The translations under genes were made by a program, and so were the position numbers. DNA of 64,000 nucleotides from Oegoconia quadripuncta. Lineage: Eukaryota > Arthropoda > Insecta > Lepidoptera > Autostichidae. Positions within the stretch are counted from its first letter, which is position 1. Each line of letters starts with the position of its first letter. This document shows, piece after piece, positions 1 to 12,150 of this stretch. The stretch lies in assembly GCA_949316235.1 (NCBI GenBank), contig OX438742.1:39212742-39276741 (forward strand). Reading direction: 5' to 3'. The notes under the pieces are model-generated. The model searched no databases. It worked only from the letters and a program-made list of their open reading frames with translations, and was not told the origin of the DNA.

Positions 1-1006
1 CGTCATTATCGGACGTATACAAGTTTTGTAAAGTGTCACCTTATTTCTAAGGGACATTTTACTATTCTTGTTGAGCAAGGGGGACAGACGGCCGAGCACC
101 ATCGCGGCGCACACACCCAGGTATTTGACCGACTTACCGAGTGAAGTACACGGCGGTACTTTTCTCGGGGTTTACCTCTATCCTCCACTTCCGAAACCAG
201 TCGCCCAGGGCGGTGGCCGCGGATTGGAGGCGTTTGGAAAGAAATTCACGTTGGTGACCAGTGGAATAGAGGGCAGTATCATCAGCGAATAGGGCTAATT
301 CTACGTGCGGGTGATGCGGAATGTCGTTGGTGTACAACGAGTAAAGCATGGGGGAGAGAACGGAGCCCTGAGGGACTCCGGCTCGAACGGGATGGGGAGT
401 GGAGAGAGTTCCCTCGATGCGGTATCCAAAGGACCTGTTCGACAGAAAGTCCCGTAAGATGAGTACGAGACGATCCGGAACACCGAGCTGATATAACTTG
501 TATATCAGCCCGTTGTGCCAGACCTTGTCGAACGCTTTCGCCACGTCGAAGAAAAGCGCCCCAGTCCCCCTACAATTGTGGCGCTTACTGAGACCCGAGA
601 GTATGTACTCCGTTATGCGGTGTACCTGTTGGACGCACGAGTGTTTGGCCCTAAAGCCAAACTGCTCGTTGATAAGAAGCTCATTGGACTCGATGTGGTC
701 CTTCAGCCGTTTGAGAAGGACGCGCTCGTAGAGCTTGGCGAGTGTCTTTAGGAGACTGATGGGACGGTAACTGGATGGGCAGTTACGGGGTTTGCCGGGC
801 TTTTCAATGCCAATTACAATTGCCTCCTTCCAAGCTTGTGGAAAGAGACAGTTGCTTATCGAAGCATTAAAAATGGCTGCCAGAAAGGACAGAAGCGCCT
901 CGGGGAAGTGCTTGAGCACTTTGTTGGAGATGCCATCAGCACCAGGGGGCTTTCCTGGGGTGTGACGACTCGATGAAGGATTTGATGCCTGCTCCTCACT
1001 GCTCAT
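1..1006 (-). pseudogene. Jockey-like LINE reverse transcriptase fragment
   Basis: This is a decayed non-LTR retrotransposon. The open frame at 1006-134 encodes 290 residues of reverse transcriptase: an N-terminal KPPGADGISN segment, the SYRPISLL motif, motif A FFDVAKAFDKVWH, motif B VPQGSVLSPMLY and the catalytic motif C LALFADDTALYST. Both catalytic aspartates are present. After the stop near 134 the homology resumes in another frame (KYLGV, then MSLRNKVTLYKTCIRP) and stays open to base 1, so the copy runs out of the window. The segment normally lying between KYLGV and the thumb looks deleted. No endonuclease domain is visible upstream of 1006, so the copy is 5'-truncated. The Jockey assignment rests on motif spacing and wording only; a neighbouring clade is possible. 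Confidence 0.85.
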
Positions 1007-1884
1007 TGGCTATATATAGCTCATCCACGGCGTCGATTTTCACAAAAAAAAACACCCTAGGGGTGAAGGACCGAAACCAAGTAGAAGAGAAGTGCCCCAA
1101 GTCAGTTTCGTGACAGATAAATTTTTCGATGCTTCATATAGAAAGTGATTCGGATCTTAAACATCCAAAGATTTTAGCTGGTGTAAGTCTGTTTATTTAA
1201 TTTCTGTTTTACTCCGCCTTAGCGTTCTGAATCTTACTCACTGCACTATTACCTCTTGTTGTTTGTTATGTGGCCAGTTAAAATCATACGAAATTATGGT
1301 GACGTTAAAGGAGCATTATAAGAAATATTAAACATAAACTAACACTTAGATGTTTCTTAGAATAACTGTAATTATGTGAAATTATGTTAAGTTTTTTACA
1401 TAAAAAAAAATTGTACGCACGATGAAAATGATTTATGTTGCCAAAAAAAATTATGCATATGGACATTATACCAGGTGAAAATAGAATAAATATGACGCAC
1501 CCGTCAAAAGTGGTTCGAATAGAGCACGGCGCAGTGCTTTTAAAATTTAGCCTGCACACTGCCGTGCGCTTAGACAAGATCTATAAACCGTCCAAATAAC
1601 ACTATGCCAAGTACCTACTAAGTAAAAAGCAGTTGAACCACATGAAAGCTTTGTCTATTTTTATTTGTTTTATTGTTTATTACATTTTATTGTTCTTTGT
1701 TTTCATTGTTTAAAAATAATGTTAGTAAAACTAAACTATTTCTAGAATTAACGATCTTACAATATTTTTTTGTGTAATAGCTATAGTACACTGACATACC
1801 TATACATTACAACTTCATTTCACATTGATTTGAAGTTATAAATTTGGTGACATTTGAATTATTCAAGTATTGCCAAACAATTTC
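1007..1884. other. AT-rich DNA, no gene seen
   Basis: The first few tens of bases on the minus strand may be a further remnant of the LINE upstream of its broken frame. The rest is AT-rich, and its open frames have no recognisable motif. Confidence 0.5.
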
Positions 1885-2075
1885 TTCTTTTTTTTATTAT
1901 TGACTGGATTCGCGTTTGACCACAATCTCACCTTATGATAAGTGACGATGTGGTCGAAGATGAAGCACGCGATCCCAGTAAATGCCTATTCACTCTGCTC
2001 TTGAAGATCCCAAGGTTGTAAGATTCAGGAAAGACTGACGCCGGAAGGGAGTTCCATGCCTTGAATGATGAATGC
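1885..2075 (-). mobile_element. LINE 3'-end fragment (same family as 16896-17190)
   Basis: A T-rich run is followed by sequence closely matching the plus-strand text at 16900-17065 (gcgtttgac, caatctcacct, then aaatgcctattcactct). At the other site the minus strand encodes the C-terminus of a LINE protein. This copy is shorter and has a rearranged end. It is a non-functional fragment lying in minus orientation. Confidence 0.7.
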
Positions 2076-5000
2076 AGAATCTAATTCTAATTCAAAAAGA
2101 AGAAGTATTCTAATTCATAATAAAGTGTTTATAATACTATTGATAGAGCACGATTTGATATTTCGTGCATGCAAGTAGAAACCCCGAAGAAATAGGACTA
2201 ATCTTTTGTCTTTATTGATTAATATTCAAAATTAGAAAGGCATCCAAATCAATAAATTTAGGTTGGTTAAATATAATTTCTTATCAATTTTAAAATTTGT
2301 TGCAATTGCTTAAGTTCGAAGTTCTTTATTGCGAATCTTAAAAGTTCTTTATTGTAAAACAAAACCTGTGCCCCACTTTGAAGAATGTGTGCGTGAGTAG
2401 TCTTTGAATCCTTGAATTGCAGATTTATAAGGAAATATTACAACTTTGTATGAAGTAACTCATTCTTATTCCTCAACAATATTTTAGCAACGCCCGAGCT
2501 CAAATTGAAATCCCGGGAAACCTCGTTAGGTTTAGCGTGAGGTGAGTAAATCAAAGCGGCGCCGCACATGCGCAGAACTCGTTTGTAGCTGGAGTGCTAC
2601 AGGTGCCCCACCCCTAGCGTTGCACCGCCCCACCCATAGCTGCATAGCCTCTCCCAACCCCTATGACCTAATTTGAAAACGGTTCCGCCTACTAGGCTTC
2701 ACAAATTGCAAACGCCCCCCTCCTGCCACCCCACACCCTCTTTCAGCTAAAATCCACAGGTATCATCATTCAAATTCAATTCAAATTCAAAACATGCTTT
2801 ACTTTCGTAGGTACTCAGTGCATACATAAAAAAGTCAGATTTTACATTTTTTAGGCTACTGCTTGTTCAAAAGGCATGGAAAAAAATTTAAACGTAACAA
2901 TTTTCTTATAATTAGAAAATTGCTAAGACGTTATACAATAAGCTTTATATCAAATGTAATATATTACATAAGCGGTTTCAATAAAGAACTACTACTATTA
3001 GGCTACTGCAGATGAACGCGAAGCGGACTTAGCAGCAACTTAAGCCCCGAGCGAGCGAGCCCGGGATTTCCACCCCGGGCGGATCTGAACAAAGGCTTGA
3101 AGGGGGGGAACAGGAGGCAGATTCCCGGGAAATGTTGGGAGGTACGATCAATAACTGATTGCAGTGTTGTAAACATACGTACGTACATGACTTAGAATAT
3201 GCAATTTTCACCATAAATTCTCATAAAATATTATTTAGTTCTCACTAAAGTAAGTTTGTGGAGTATAGCGAGGTGGAGTTTATGGGATATTAGTTATAGG
3301 TTACCTACTTAAATTTAAATATAATGTTAGAAATCATTATAGCGTTTAATATGTAAAACATTTATTCTACACGCACTGCTTCTAGCTTTTAATGTTGTTC
3401 ACATATCAATTTTTATTTACCGCATAACATTAAACATATCACGAAACTGCACGAGGGAAAAAAATTGCATCGTCTTAGGTGTAGAAATTACGAATAAAAA
3501 CATTATATATATATATTTACTACGACGCGGTCGTGACTAAATCGGGGACACCCTACAGCTCATATTAGGTGAATGGGAACGAGTAGCGAAACACAAAGGA
3601 GCCTTTCTCTGAACTTCGTCGAGGGCAAATACTAGATAATTTTTTTTTGTTATCCAAATAAGTATTTTTTTTAAAATATAAATTAGGTAAAATTTGTAGC
3701 AATAATGTAAAGCTCAACAGGTATTATGAGCAAGTGGGCAATTTCACCATACAAAGTCCCACGTGCCTACCTATAAGTACCATCGCCCCTTGTTTTCTCT
3801 TCACGTTTTTCTCTTTTCTAAGGACGCCGAAGGTAGTAAAATGTAATGGCCAATTGAGGGAATGGGAAAGCATTATAATATAATTTGAAGTGTTTTTAAA
3901 ACGACTATACAATGCACGTATTCGTGTAGGAGTAACAAGTTTTAGGAATTTTCATCTCTTTAAGTGCGATTTCAGTTTAACGACTGTCACATCTCCTCCC
4001 GTGGGTATAGACGACAGCGTTCTACAAGCATCAACGCATTTCAATCGTGTTAGCACTATCTATCAGTATATAATTTTTTATGAGACTACAATAGCGTCAG
4101 GTTCATATAATTTGCAATCGCCAACTTGCCCAGTGTGGCGATACGGGCTAACATTAATACATTAGGCAATAAAAACAAACAAAACCGAATCTTTAACGTT
4201 TTAGAATATGATCTATTTTGATTACAACAGTAACTCCGCCGCCGCCAGACAATATTTAGCGAGAGAAGGAAATGATTGCTCTTAGGACAAATAAGAACTA
4301 TTTAATGGTCATATAAGTACGATCACTAAACCCCGGGAAGAAATGGATTGGTTTTACCTACCTAGTCTTTTCATTAAATTAATTTGAGGAATATTATATA
4401 CCTACCTAATTAAATTTTCATAACGTCAACCAAAAGAAGCGTCACCAAAAATTAAAAATTTAATGCTTCATTGAAACATTCACGATTCACTTTTAGGAAA
4501 AGGGCTGAACCTATCGCCGTTGAAACGTGCAATTCTTTAGATATTTTTTTGGTGTAAGCTCCCTTAGTCGTCTTTTGTTGGTTCAATTCTTTTACGTGCC
4601 CAAAAACCACACGGCATTTCTTTTGTGACAAAATGCTCCCGCGCCTTTTCTACTCTCTCTGTAAAAAGAATTGCTTCCTAACAAGAACAACGTCTGTGTA
4701 AAATTAACGGAAACTAATCAAATACCTACGCAATCAACCTCCAATTTTATAGAAGTGAACTCGCTCCAAATCGGACATGTAATTACCACCAAATTAAAGT
4801 CCGGGAAAATTCGAAAATCTTCGCAACCGTGGTAAGTTGGTCGCGTGACGATAATCACGTAACTTGGCAGTGTAATAGCATGCACATTCGACCCGAACTA
4901 GTTTTGTTATCACAGCATCGATAACGGTAGCGAACCGTCTCCGTACATCGTTATCGACCTGTGAATTCTTTACTCATATCGCGACTCGCGAGCCACGCCC

Positions 5001-5099
5001 GCGGGCCACTAAAACATTTCTTATTTGTTCACGTAGGAGGTACCTAATTGACGGTTAATTTTTGTATTTCTCAAAACTCACTTGACAACCGAACCTATG
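2076..5099. other. Intergenic DNA with minor repeats
   Basis: No supported gene. There is a GC-richer patch at 2500-2720 containing cacatgcgcag, a possible NRF-1-like half site. Short tandem attcaa units lie at 2770-2795, a second GC patch at 3040-3120, and an AT dinucleotide run near 3505-3520. A direct comparison shows that text near 2835-2870 recurs near 29890-29920, so part of this is an interspersed repeat. The paired ATCGATAAC and GTTATCGA sites near 4918-4955 precede the promoter-like patch at 5100. Confidence 0.5.
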
Positions 5100-5320
5100 A
5101 CTGCCAACGGCCATTCGGTCCGGTTACTCGGTGACGTCACCGCAAAGGCAGCCGTGACACAGAAGCCGTACATACATACAAACGGCCAGTGCCTGAACAC
5201 ACACGAGCATTCGTAACGTTCACTTTGCATTGCCGCCTTGATTTGCTGCATTTGGAATTTTAGACGGCTTTACGGGACAATGAATATAAAACAGAGTTTT
5301 CGGTGGTGAAGTGAGTGCAA
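5100..5320 (+). promoter_or_regulatory. Promoter-like patch with a CRE palindrome
   Basis: Mixed GC-rich sequence carries a perfect TGACGTCA palindrome (cAMP-response-element type) at 5132-5139. About 180 bases further on is a possible splice donor, gaagtgagtg near 5307. The only nearby ATG (about 5281) meets a stop after nine codons, so any exon here would be untranslated. The strand is inferred from the donor only. No downstream coding exon could be linked to it. Confidence 0.25.
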
Positions 5321-8300
5321 GGACAATAAATTAAAACTAATGAATGACTTATTGTGTTAGGTGACCGAAAATTGTTAATTTTTATTGTCGTTACACGGCT
5401 AGCTACTCATTGAGAGCATTCTTCCATGCACCAAAGCTGACATTCGATTTTGTTTAAATGATTGGTCCGCTGCTAGAACAATATCTAGAGACCTACATAC
5501 ATAAGTATTTGTTAATGTGTAAATAGGTACATAACAACTTCGTCTAACATAAACAATTAAGTGGTTTACTTTCTTATCTGACAATTTAAAGAGAAATATA
5601 CGGTTGTGTTTGAGAACTAACAACTTGACTGTGCGTCATTCTATTTTATAAATCAGTGCCTAGGCCCAGTTGTAGGGACTGGTGGGCGATATAATTTGTT
5701 CAGTGAACACAGACTTATCAATATTAGCGGACCAAAGTGAAAAAGTCGACGCGTGCCTCATGTAGCTCGTGTAACTTGCGAGATTTTTTAAAATAGTAAA
5801 GTATAAATTATTGCTTGTTTTCATTCAAAATAGGTACCTACTTCGAGGTATTAATAAATTCGTAATCTAACACGCCAGACAAATAGGACGGCATTTCCAG
5901 ACATTTCCTCTAACATCTAAACTTGGCTAATACTTTAGGGGTACGCTATATAATGTGTTCGGTCCGGTGTGTCCCAAAAACCCACAATATTTTCGATGTT
6001 TTGGTAGTTGTGGCATCCGTAAGTCGTCATAATAATGTAATTAATATATACGATAGCGTGTTTGTTCCTCAAATCAACGATCTGAGATAAAACCACTACT
6101 GGGGAAGCCTTTAGCGTTTTTGCCGATTTCATCAATGGGTTGTTGAGCGCCCCAGAAGTAAATTGTGATAACTCGTTTGTCCTATTCTACATCTAGTCGC
6201 ACTATGATTTGTCAACGTATTTGAATGTTTCTTACAGAGATCTATGACCTACAGATTATGCTAATGTTAATTGTAGTTGTAACTTATAACTTCACGGAGT
6301 AATTCTTCGATCTAAATTATATATTTGATATTAAATCTTAATATTTATGAGGCCGTTCCTGAACCGTATAAGGCAGGCCTACACTAATTTATGGATCTAC
6401 TTGAGTTAAACGTTCTTTAAAAATAATCAACGGAACGGATAATCGGCCAAACTTTCAGTTAATGTGAAGCGTTGTGGTTCTATTATTAAACTATGAGCAG
6501 AATGGGCGTACTTCTACACGTAATGGTTTTAACTGTTATTTTCGGAGCACCCTAAGAAAATAGTTACTTGTTCAAAGACATTGTGAATGATAAATTTAAG
6601 AAAAACAATTTACCGTACCTCTACTCGTTTGTTGTATTATTAGGGCTTCAGATATTGTCGACTTTATTTGGGTGACTTGGCTATCTTATCTCAAATAGCC
6701 GGGATAGGTTGATAAAGCCACCATGGGCATAGACCGCTCGGCCTTATTCAGTCTAATTATACAATATAATATTACACATTGTATCCTAAAACCTACTAAA
6801 AAACAGCAACCCTTGAGTTCCACGCTCGAAATCTCTGGGGAGTCCGCTTTGTGAATGAGCAGTAACATCAGTAATTTCAATAAATTTACGTTTACAAGTG
6901 ATAATTTTATCGTGAAATGAATCTTTTAGGACTTTAAATTGCTTGACGACATTATAAAAAGCTGGTGGCTGGCCAGACATACACCTAATAAAACCTTACC
7001 ACCGACCCAAACAGAGTACTAAGCTCTGGAAATCCAACTTACGACATCCGTTTTGTATTTACAGTTAAAGATAGTGAAGCAGATATCGCATGAACTACAA
7101 CTGAATGACCCGACCTAAATCTGTTCATCCAATTATATATCTACACAAAAATAGTACCCAATTGCGTATAAGTACTCCACTACTGGACATAAGCCTCTCC
7201 CATGGAGCGATTTTCATCGCTTTCCACGGAAGTATTTGCCGTGATCGCGACGCTGGGGTTTGCAGAATTTTTGGAGACAATCACTGGTGTTATATACGGT
7301 TATGCTCACAAAATACTATTGTTTAGTCGCTTTTTATTACATCCACGGGAAGAGATGGATTGGTCCTATCTTACTCTGCCAGTAAGTTTACGTAACCCTA
7401 AAAATATGCAATTTGGAGCCGCATTAGAGCCGCCGAAGAACGTCAAATCTAGTTGAAGTTTTTAGCTAAACTGACACTATTTTGTATCCGTTTCTTTTAA
7501 TTTTTCTATGCAATTATGATAGACAATCCTAGAATATATCAGTAATACTATAACTACCCGTAATATATACCTACTTAATAATTACTTATATCGTGAGAGA
7601 TAAGACCTTAGGTACATTTATACCAAGCTGTACTAGGACTTGTATCGAGCCAACAATAGATTTCTTATGTCGTGGTCACGTTCTCCTTTCTCCTGGGCAA
7701 ATGACTTTATCGATAAATCTCCAAGCTGTTTTTACTCATAGAATATTATCCTAACTTACATTATTGCAAGCTTTAATCCCAAATTTAGCCTATTTTATTT
7801 GATTGATTTAAGCCTATTTTAGAGGTATAAAATAATCTCTCTCTTCAATTTGAAAGCTCTGGCCGGTTGGGCCCCCTTTCCACACTTCTTTTCCTTGACT
7901 TCCACATTCCGTCTTTTCCTTGACTTCCTGATACGACACGACATTTACTTTTTCCTTTTTCTTTATGTATAATAAATAATATTTTTATGTTCTATGTAGG
8001 TACCTATTTACCATAATAAAACGTAACCTACTTTAAAATTATTAATCACAGACGAAAAATGACTGGTACTACGTGTTTGAGGGGGTTTTGTGTGTGTATT
8101 CAGTCTTTGTCCAGATGTATCACAATAACGCGTGAGCTGATTTCAGTGCGAGATTTTTAAGACTAAAACTAGAGGAAAGATTCTTAGGCATGGTTTGAGG
8201 AAAGTCTATTCAGCCGTTTTCAAGATATTTATCATTTAACACAATTGCTTTTTATTACCTGTATGATATTATTACGCTTAGTTCCTCTGAGGTTTTCTAA

Positions 8301-10120
8301 ATTTTCAACTTATATACGAAATTTCATTGTAGAGATGTGATTATATTATTTATTAAACAAATCATATAGATCAAAAAAACGCAGTCGGAATTTAAATTCA
8401 TTTCCATATTTCCGACTTTATTTATGGGTTATGTAACATTCTCCTTCCCAGATAGTCATTGCTTGAACCTTTCTAGTTTTTCAAAGATCGTTCATACATA
8501 TTAGTTTTACGTTGGTATTATTTGATAGAAAATTATTTGTGAACTATGCGCCTAGCTACTTTGTTCAATTTTATTATTTTATCGACAGGCTATAAAAGTT
8601 CACTACTAAATATAAGCCTCTGTGGCGTGAATTGCTAAGTTATCCAAGGGAGTATTCGTTCTAATCGCCACGCTGGGCACGCGGTTTGGAGATCGCTGAT
8701 TTTAATGCGCTCCCGATCCCGTGGTCATTTAGACACCCAAAGAGACTGGTTCTTCCTATTCAACTCAGCCGGGAAGCAACGTCCACGGAAAACGATAATC
8801 AGGACTTATTTAAATATATCTAGTTTTACAAAGATCGTTCAAGCAAATTACTTTTTTTTATTATGTGATAGAATATTTACTGCATCGTTTCAAATATCTC
8901 AATTTAGCCTAAATTAAAACTGAATTTATTTAAATATATCACTGAGAACAGGCCTTCAAAATCGTTCCACTCATTTTTCAATGATGCCGTTTATAACGAA
9001 TTACTTTTAGTGTTTAAAATTTTCTTCTTTTTATTTACCCTTTAATGTACATTAAGCGTGATTTTTTTTAACTGAATATTAAATTCACTAGATGACCTTA
9101 CCTGCCTACAGTTTGCTAGTTTCTATGCAACCTGAAGGGCAAAACCTCCAAGGAGGTGGGAGGTTTTACCCCACATTAATAGCCTTTAAACGTCCACTAC
9201 TGGACTTAAGCATCTTCCGTAACGCCATTTGCATCTTTCTAAATCTATGAATGACTGACTCTGCTGCATCACTGGTGTAATTTGTTTTAAGCTCACGACG
9301 CACGATCTTTTTACCGGAAGAGATTGGATGGGAGAACTACACGGAATTCTTTACTTTATTCTATATCTAAGAAAGAAATACCCACAGGATAATTCAAAAT
9401 AATACTCCATTAATTCCACGATCTTTGTTTGGCGTGTTGTTTTTTTACACGTTTATGGCGTGGCGTTGTACGAATTTTATAGCTTCGATGCATGGCTCAG
9501 GCAAAAAACTTTTTCTAAATCTTGGAAGCAGGTAGGTAAATACAATACTTTATTTTTCTTTTATGTTATATTGAAATGGGACACTCGGCATAGGTACTTA
9601 GCCCTATTTAAGGTTGCCAGGTATCTATTTTCCCGAGGCTATTTATAATTTAAAAAAAAAAACAAAGCTTTTTTAAGGGGGTCGTCAAGAAAACTGCTAA
9701 GAAAATTAAAACTTAGCGTGGTATTTTAATGAATTATTGCTTTTAGCCTTTTTAACAGATTATAAAAAAAATCTACTGCATTTTTTTTGTTACGCCCTGT
9801 TTTCGGCAAAATAAAATGTTAACCGATTTTGATGATTACTTTTTATGCGGCAGGGTTTACCGCCCGATCTTTTAGAACGGTTTTACCGTTCGAACGGAAC
9901 GTTTTTGGTTTTGGTTTAGCTTTAGGTTTAACTGAAGTAAAAAATGGTACCTATCGGGCTTTTTTTAGTGAACGATTATATCGTTGACGCTACCAAAGTA
10001 AAACCATAAAACCAAACCTAAAATGTTTAGAGCTAAATACTCGTGGTATTCAAATAAAAAAAAAATCCGTTCAAATGATTAGCGCGATACGAAATGTGCC
10101 TAACGTAACGTTTTTGGTTA
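5321..10120. other. AT-rich DNA with scattered LINE-tail-like repeats
   Basis: No gene is supported. Three diverged copies of one repeat begin with text like 'cactactggacataagcctc' at about 7180, 8598 and 9191. This resembles a degraded 3' region of an RTE-like LINE. Around 9890-10130 the phrase acgtttttggttttggtttag recurs, once in near-inverted form, suggesting a small eroded foldback element. All open frames are short and lack recognisable motifs. Confidence 0.45.
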
Positions 10121-10173
10121 TGGTTTAGCTTTGGTACCTATTATCGTTCAAACTTAGCGCGATCGGCCCGCAG

Positions 10174-10254
10174 ATGATGCACTCCGGAGATGGACAATGG
10201 AACATACTGAAGTCGTTCGGTTGTTTTGCTAATTTTCGGCGACGGTTCAAGCAG
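10174..10254 (+). CDS. Candidate 27-codon first coding exon, gene unknown
   Basis: An ATG-ATG start at 10174 opens 27 codons (MMHSGDGQWN..., ending FRRRFKQ) that stop exactly at a consensus splice donor, CAG|GTAGGT, at 10255, in phase 0. An in-frame stop lies upstream at 10126-10128, so the ATG is the first usable start. The position, just upstream of two GC-rich donor-ending segments (10962 and 11675), fits one of several alternative first exons of a plus-strand gene. No homology is recognised and no acceptor exon was found to pair with it. It could be chance. Confidence 0.25.
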
Positions 10255-10802
10255 GTAGGTATAATTCGGCTAGCGCGCTGGTAATTTATACCAACAATTA
10301 GATACCTACCTACGTTACGTGCACAAAATGGGCAATAAAAACGTAAATTCGGTAGAGGATTATTGATCATTCGTAGATTAATTTTTTGTTTGAAAAATAT
10401 CCTAGCGCGGGACAAACACGGTGACGGCGCGGCGTTGGGCCAACTGGCCTGTTTCGCGGGACGAGCCGCCAAAATCGGGACATTTAAACCTAGACCCACC
10501 CATCCCAACATTAGCCAATAGACATTATTACGCATAACTGGTACTACAGTTTATCGCATAGCTATCTATCTACAGTTATTATCACTACCTATTTATTTAC
10601 GGTGATACCGTTGCCTGGGAAAGGTGAACATTTTATTTAAGTAATATGGAAACAGGAAATAACCACTTTATCAAACGACGAACATGACCCGGCACCTTAC
10701 AAGTATATTAACGAACGAACGACGGTGTTACTCATAGATCCGGGTTAGAATAAAATAACAAAACTATGTATACCTATGAAACGGCTATAATACCACGGAC
10801 GC

Positions 10803-10962
10803 CGCACGACAGGTGTTGAAATATTGTGACGTCACGTCCAAAATTCCAAATTCAAAAATCATTCAGAGGAGCAAACAAGGCAAAGCGATAGAACAAAGCA
10901 CGAACGACACGAAGGGCCGCCCGCGCCGCCACCGACCCCGCTCGCCGCCCGCGCGCGCTCAG
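10803..10962 (+). promoter_or_regulatory. CRE-containing promoter and untranslated first exon, candidate
   Basis: A perfect TGACGTCA palindrome at 10827-10834 is followed by an initiator-like ATTCAGAG near 10860. About 80 bases of strongly GC-rich CpG-dense sequence then ends in a splice donor, CTCAG|GTAAAA, at 10963. The putative exon has no ATG, so it would be 5' untranslated. The local composition contrasts sharply with the AT-rich flanks. The gene it would serve is not identified. Confidence 0.45.
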
Positions 10963-11194
10963 GTAAAACATTTTTTATTTTACTGTACCTGAGATGTTCT
11001 CCGACGATATGACCGTGCAGAGGAGTGCAGCGTAGAGCGCCGCAAATGGGCGCACTCCTTGGAACAGGAGCATGACGGCGAAAAAGTTTGTTTAGGTGAC
11101 ACTAAAGTTTATCACACCACACGCACAATATGGTGTCCGTATCCAATTAGTAATTAATTACACTTACGCACATACGTTTAAAACACCGAAAGCA

Positions 11195-11618
11195 CACCTA
11201 TTTTAAAAGTCTACCACACTTATTTTAAAAGGTTAATATACTAATTTTAGAAGTCTACGAAGGCTATACTGCGACCGTCTAGCACACTTATTTAAAAAGT
11301 CTAACACTAGTTTTAAAAGTTTAACTTTAAGAATCTAACACTAATTTTAAGAGTAAAATACTAATTTTAAGAATCAAATACTTATTTTAAGAGACAAACA
11401 CTAATTTTAAGAGTCAAACACTAATTTTAAGAGTAAAACACTAACTTTAAGAGTCAAACACTAATTTTAAGAGTAAAACACTAATTTTAAGAATCAAATA
11501 CTAATTTTAAGAGGTAAACACTAATTTTAAGAGTCAAACACTAATTTTAAGAGTCAAACACTGATTTTAAGAGTCAAACACTGATTTTAAGAGTCAAACA
11601 CTGATTTTAAGAGTCAAA
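11195..11618 (+). repeat. 20-bp minisatellite
   Basis: About 14 units of exactly 20 bp run from roughly 11337 to 11616, with consensus CTAATTTTAAGAGTCAAACA. Looser versions of the unit (for example acttattttaaaagtcta) extend back to about 11195. The units at the right end are almost identical and share a T-to-G change (CTGATTTT), while those at the left are diverged and irregularly spaced. The array lies between two GC-rich donor-ending segments. Confidence 0.95.
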
Positions 11619-11675
11619 AGGTAGCTAACACCGCATTGCTCGACTCGTGGGACGAGCGAGACGCGTGCGGTGCAG
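11619..11675 (+). promoter_or_regulatory. GC-rich segment ending in a strong splice donor
   Basis: A short CpG-rich stretch (ctcgactcgtgggacgagcg...) ends at GTGCAG|GTAAGT (donor at 11676), the strongest donor in the left third of the window. It contains no ATG. It may be a second alternative untranslated first exon next to the minisatellite. A chance donor is possible. Confidence 0.35.
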
Positions 11676-11829
11676 GTAAGTTAAAGTTAGGAAAGATACT
11701 TTAGGCCTATTTAAATTAGTTATATGGAATAAGTTAAAACTACTAACTACGATACCTAATTACACTAATAATGTTTGTCCGAAATGTTCAGCACATATTT
11801 TTATGTTTGAAAACTTTTATGTCGTAAAA

Positions 11830-12150
11830 TTTTAAGGTACGGACACCACCACACTTCCGACGCGACCAAATCGAGCAGCGTTCGCGGCTGAACTGAACGA
11901 CCGCTGTGAAGTACGCGAGGGGCGTGCAACAAGTTTATCGCGCGGTTGAATTTTGACTTGGCTTGGATGGCGTTTATATGCAGCCCGAGAAGAGCCCGAG
12001 CATGCGCAGTCCGCGTCTAGTTTCACACTAGTATTGTTCACCGCCCCTTACCCTGCCGCTCTCTCACCCGCCCCCTTCCACTGGACAGGCAGAACTTCGT
12101 CGAAGAAACCTGTTATTTTTCGCGCAAAAACCAGAGAGAAGACAAGTTAC
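11830..12150. promoter_or_regulatory. GC-rich promoter-like block
   Basis: This is a CpG-rich block in AT-rich surroundings. It holds a TATA-like tttatatg near 11972 with an NRF-1-like gcatgcgcag at about 12000 downstream on the plus strand. Read on the minus strand, the same place gives TATAAA, and a TTCAGTTCAG initiator-like site lies further on. Direction therefore cannot be decided. Possible plus-strand donors lie at about 12162 (ccg|gtaggt). No open frame here is convincing. Confidence 0.35.

Noticed and set aside
10125..10535. 136-residue minus-strand open frame
   Set aside because: No recognisable motif, odd composition, and overlap with promoter-like sequence on the other strand. Its length is attainable by chance in a GC-richer patch.
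11281..11620. CRISPR-like array
   Set aside because: The 20-bp units are contiguous with no unique spacers, so it is a minisatellite in eukaryotic DNA.
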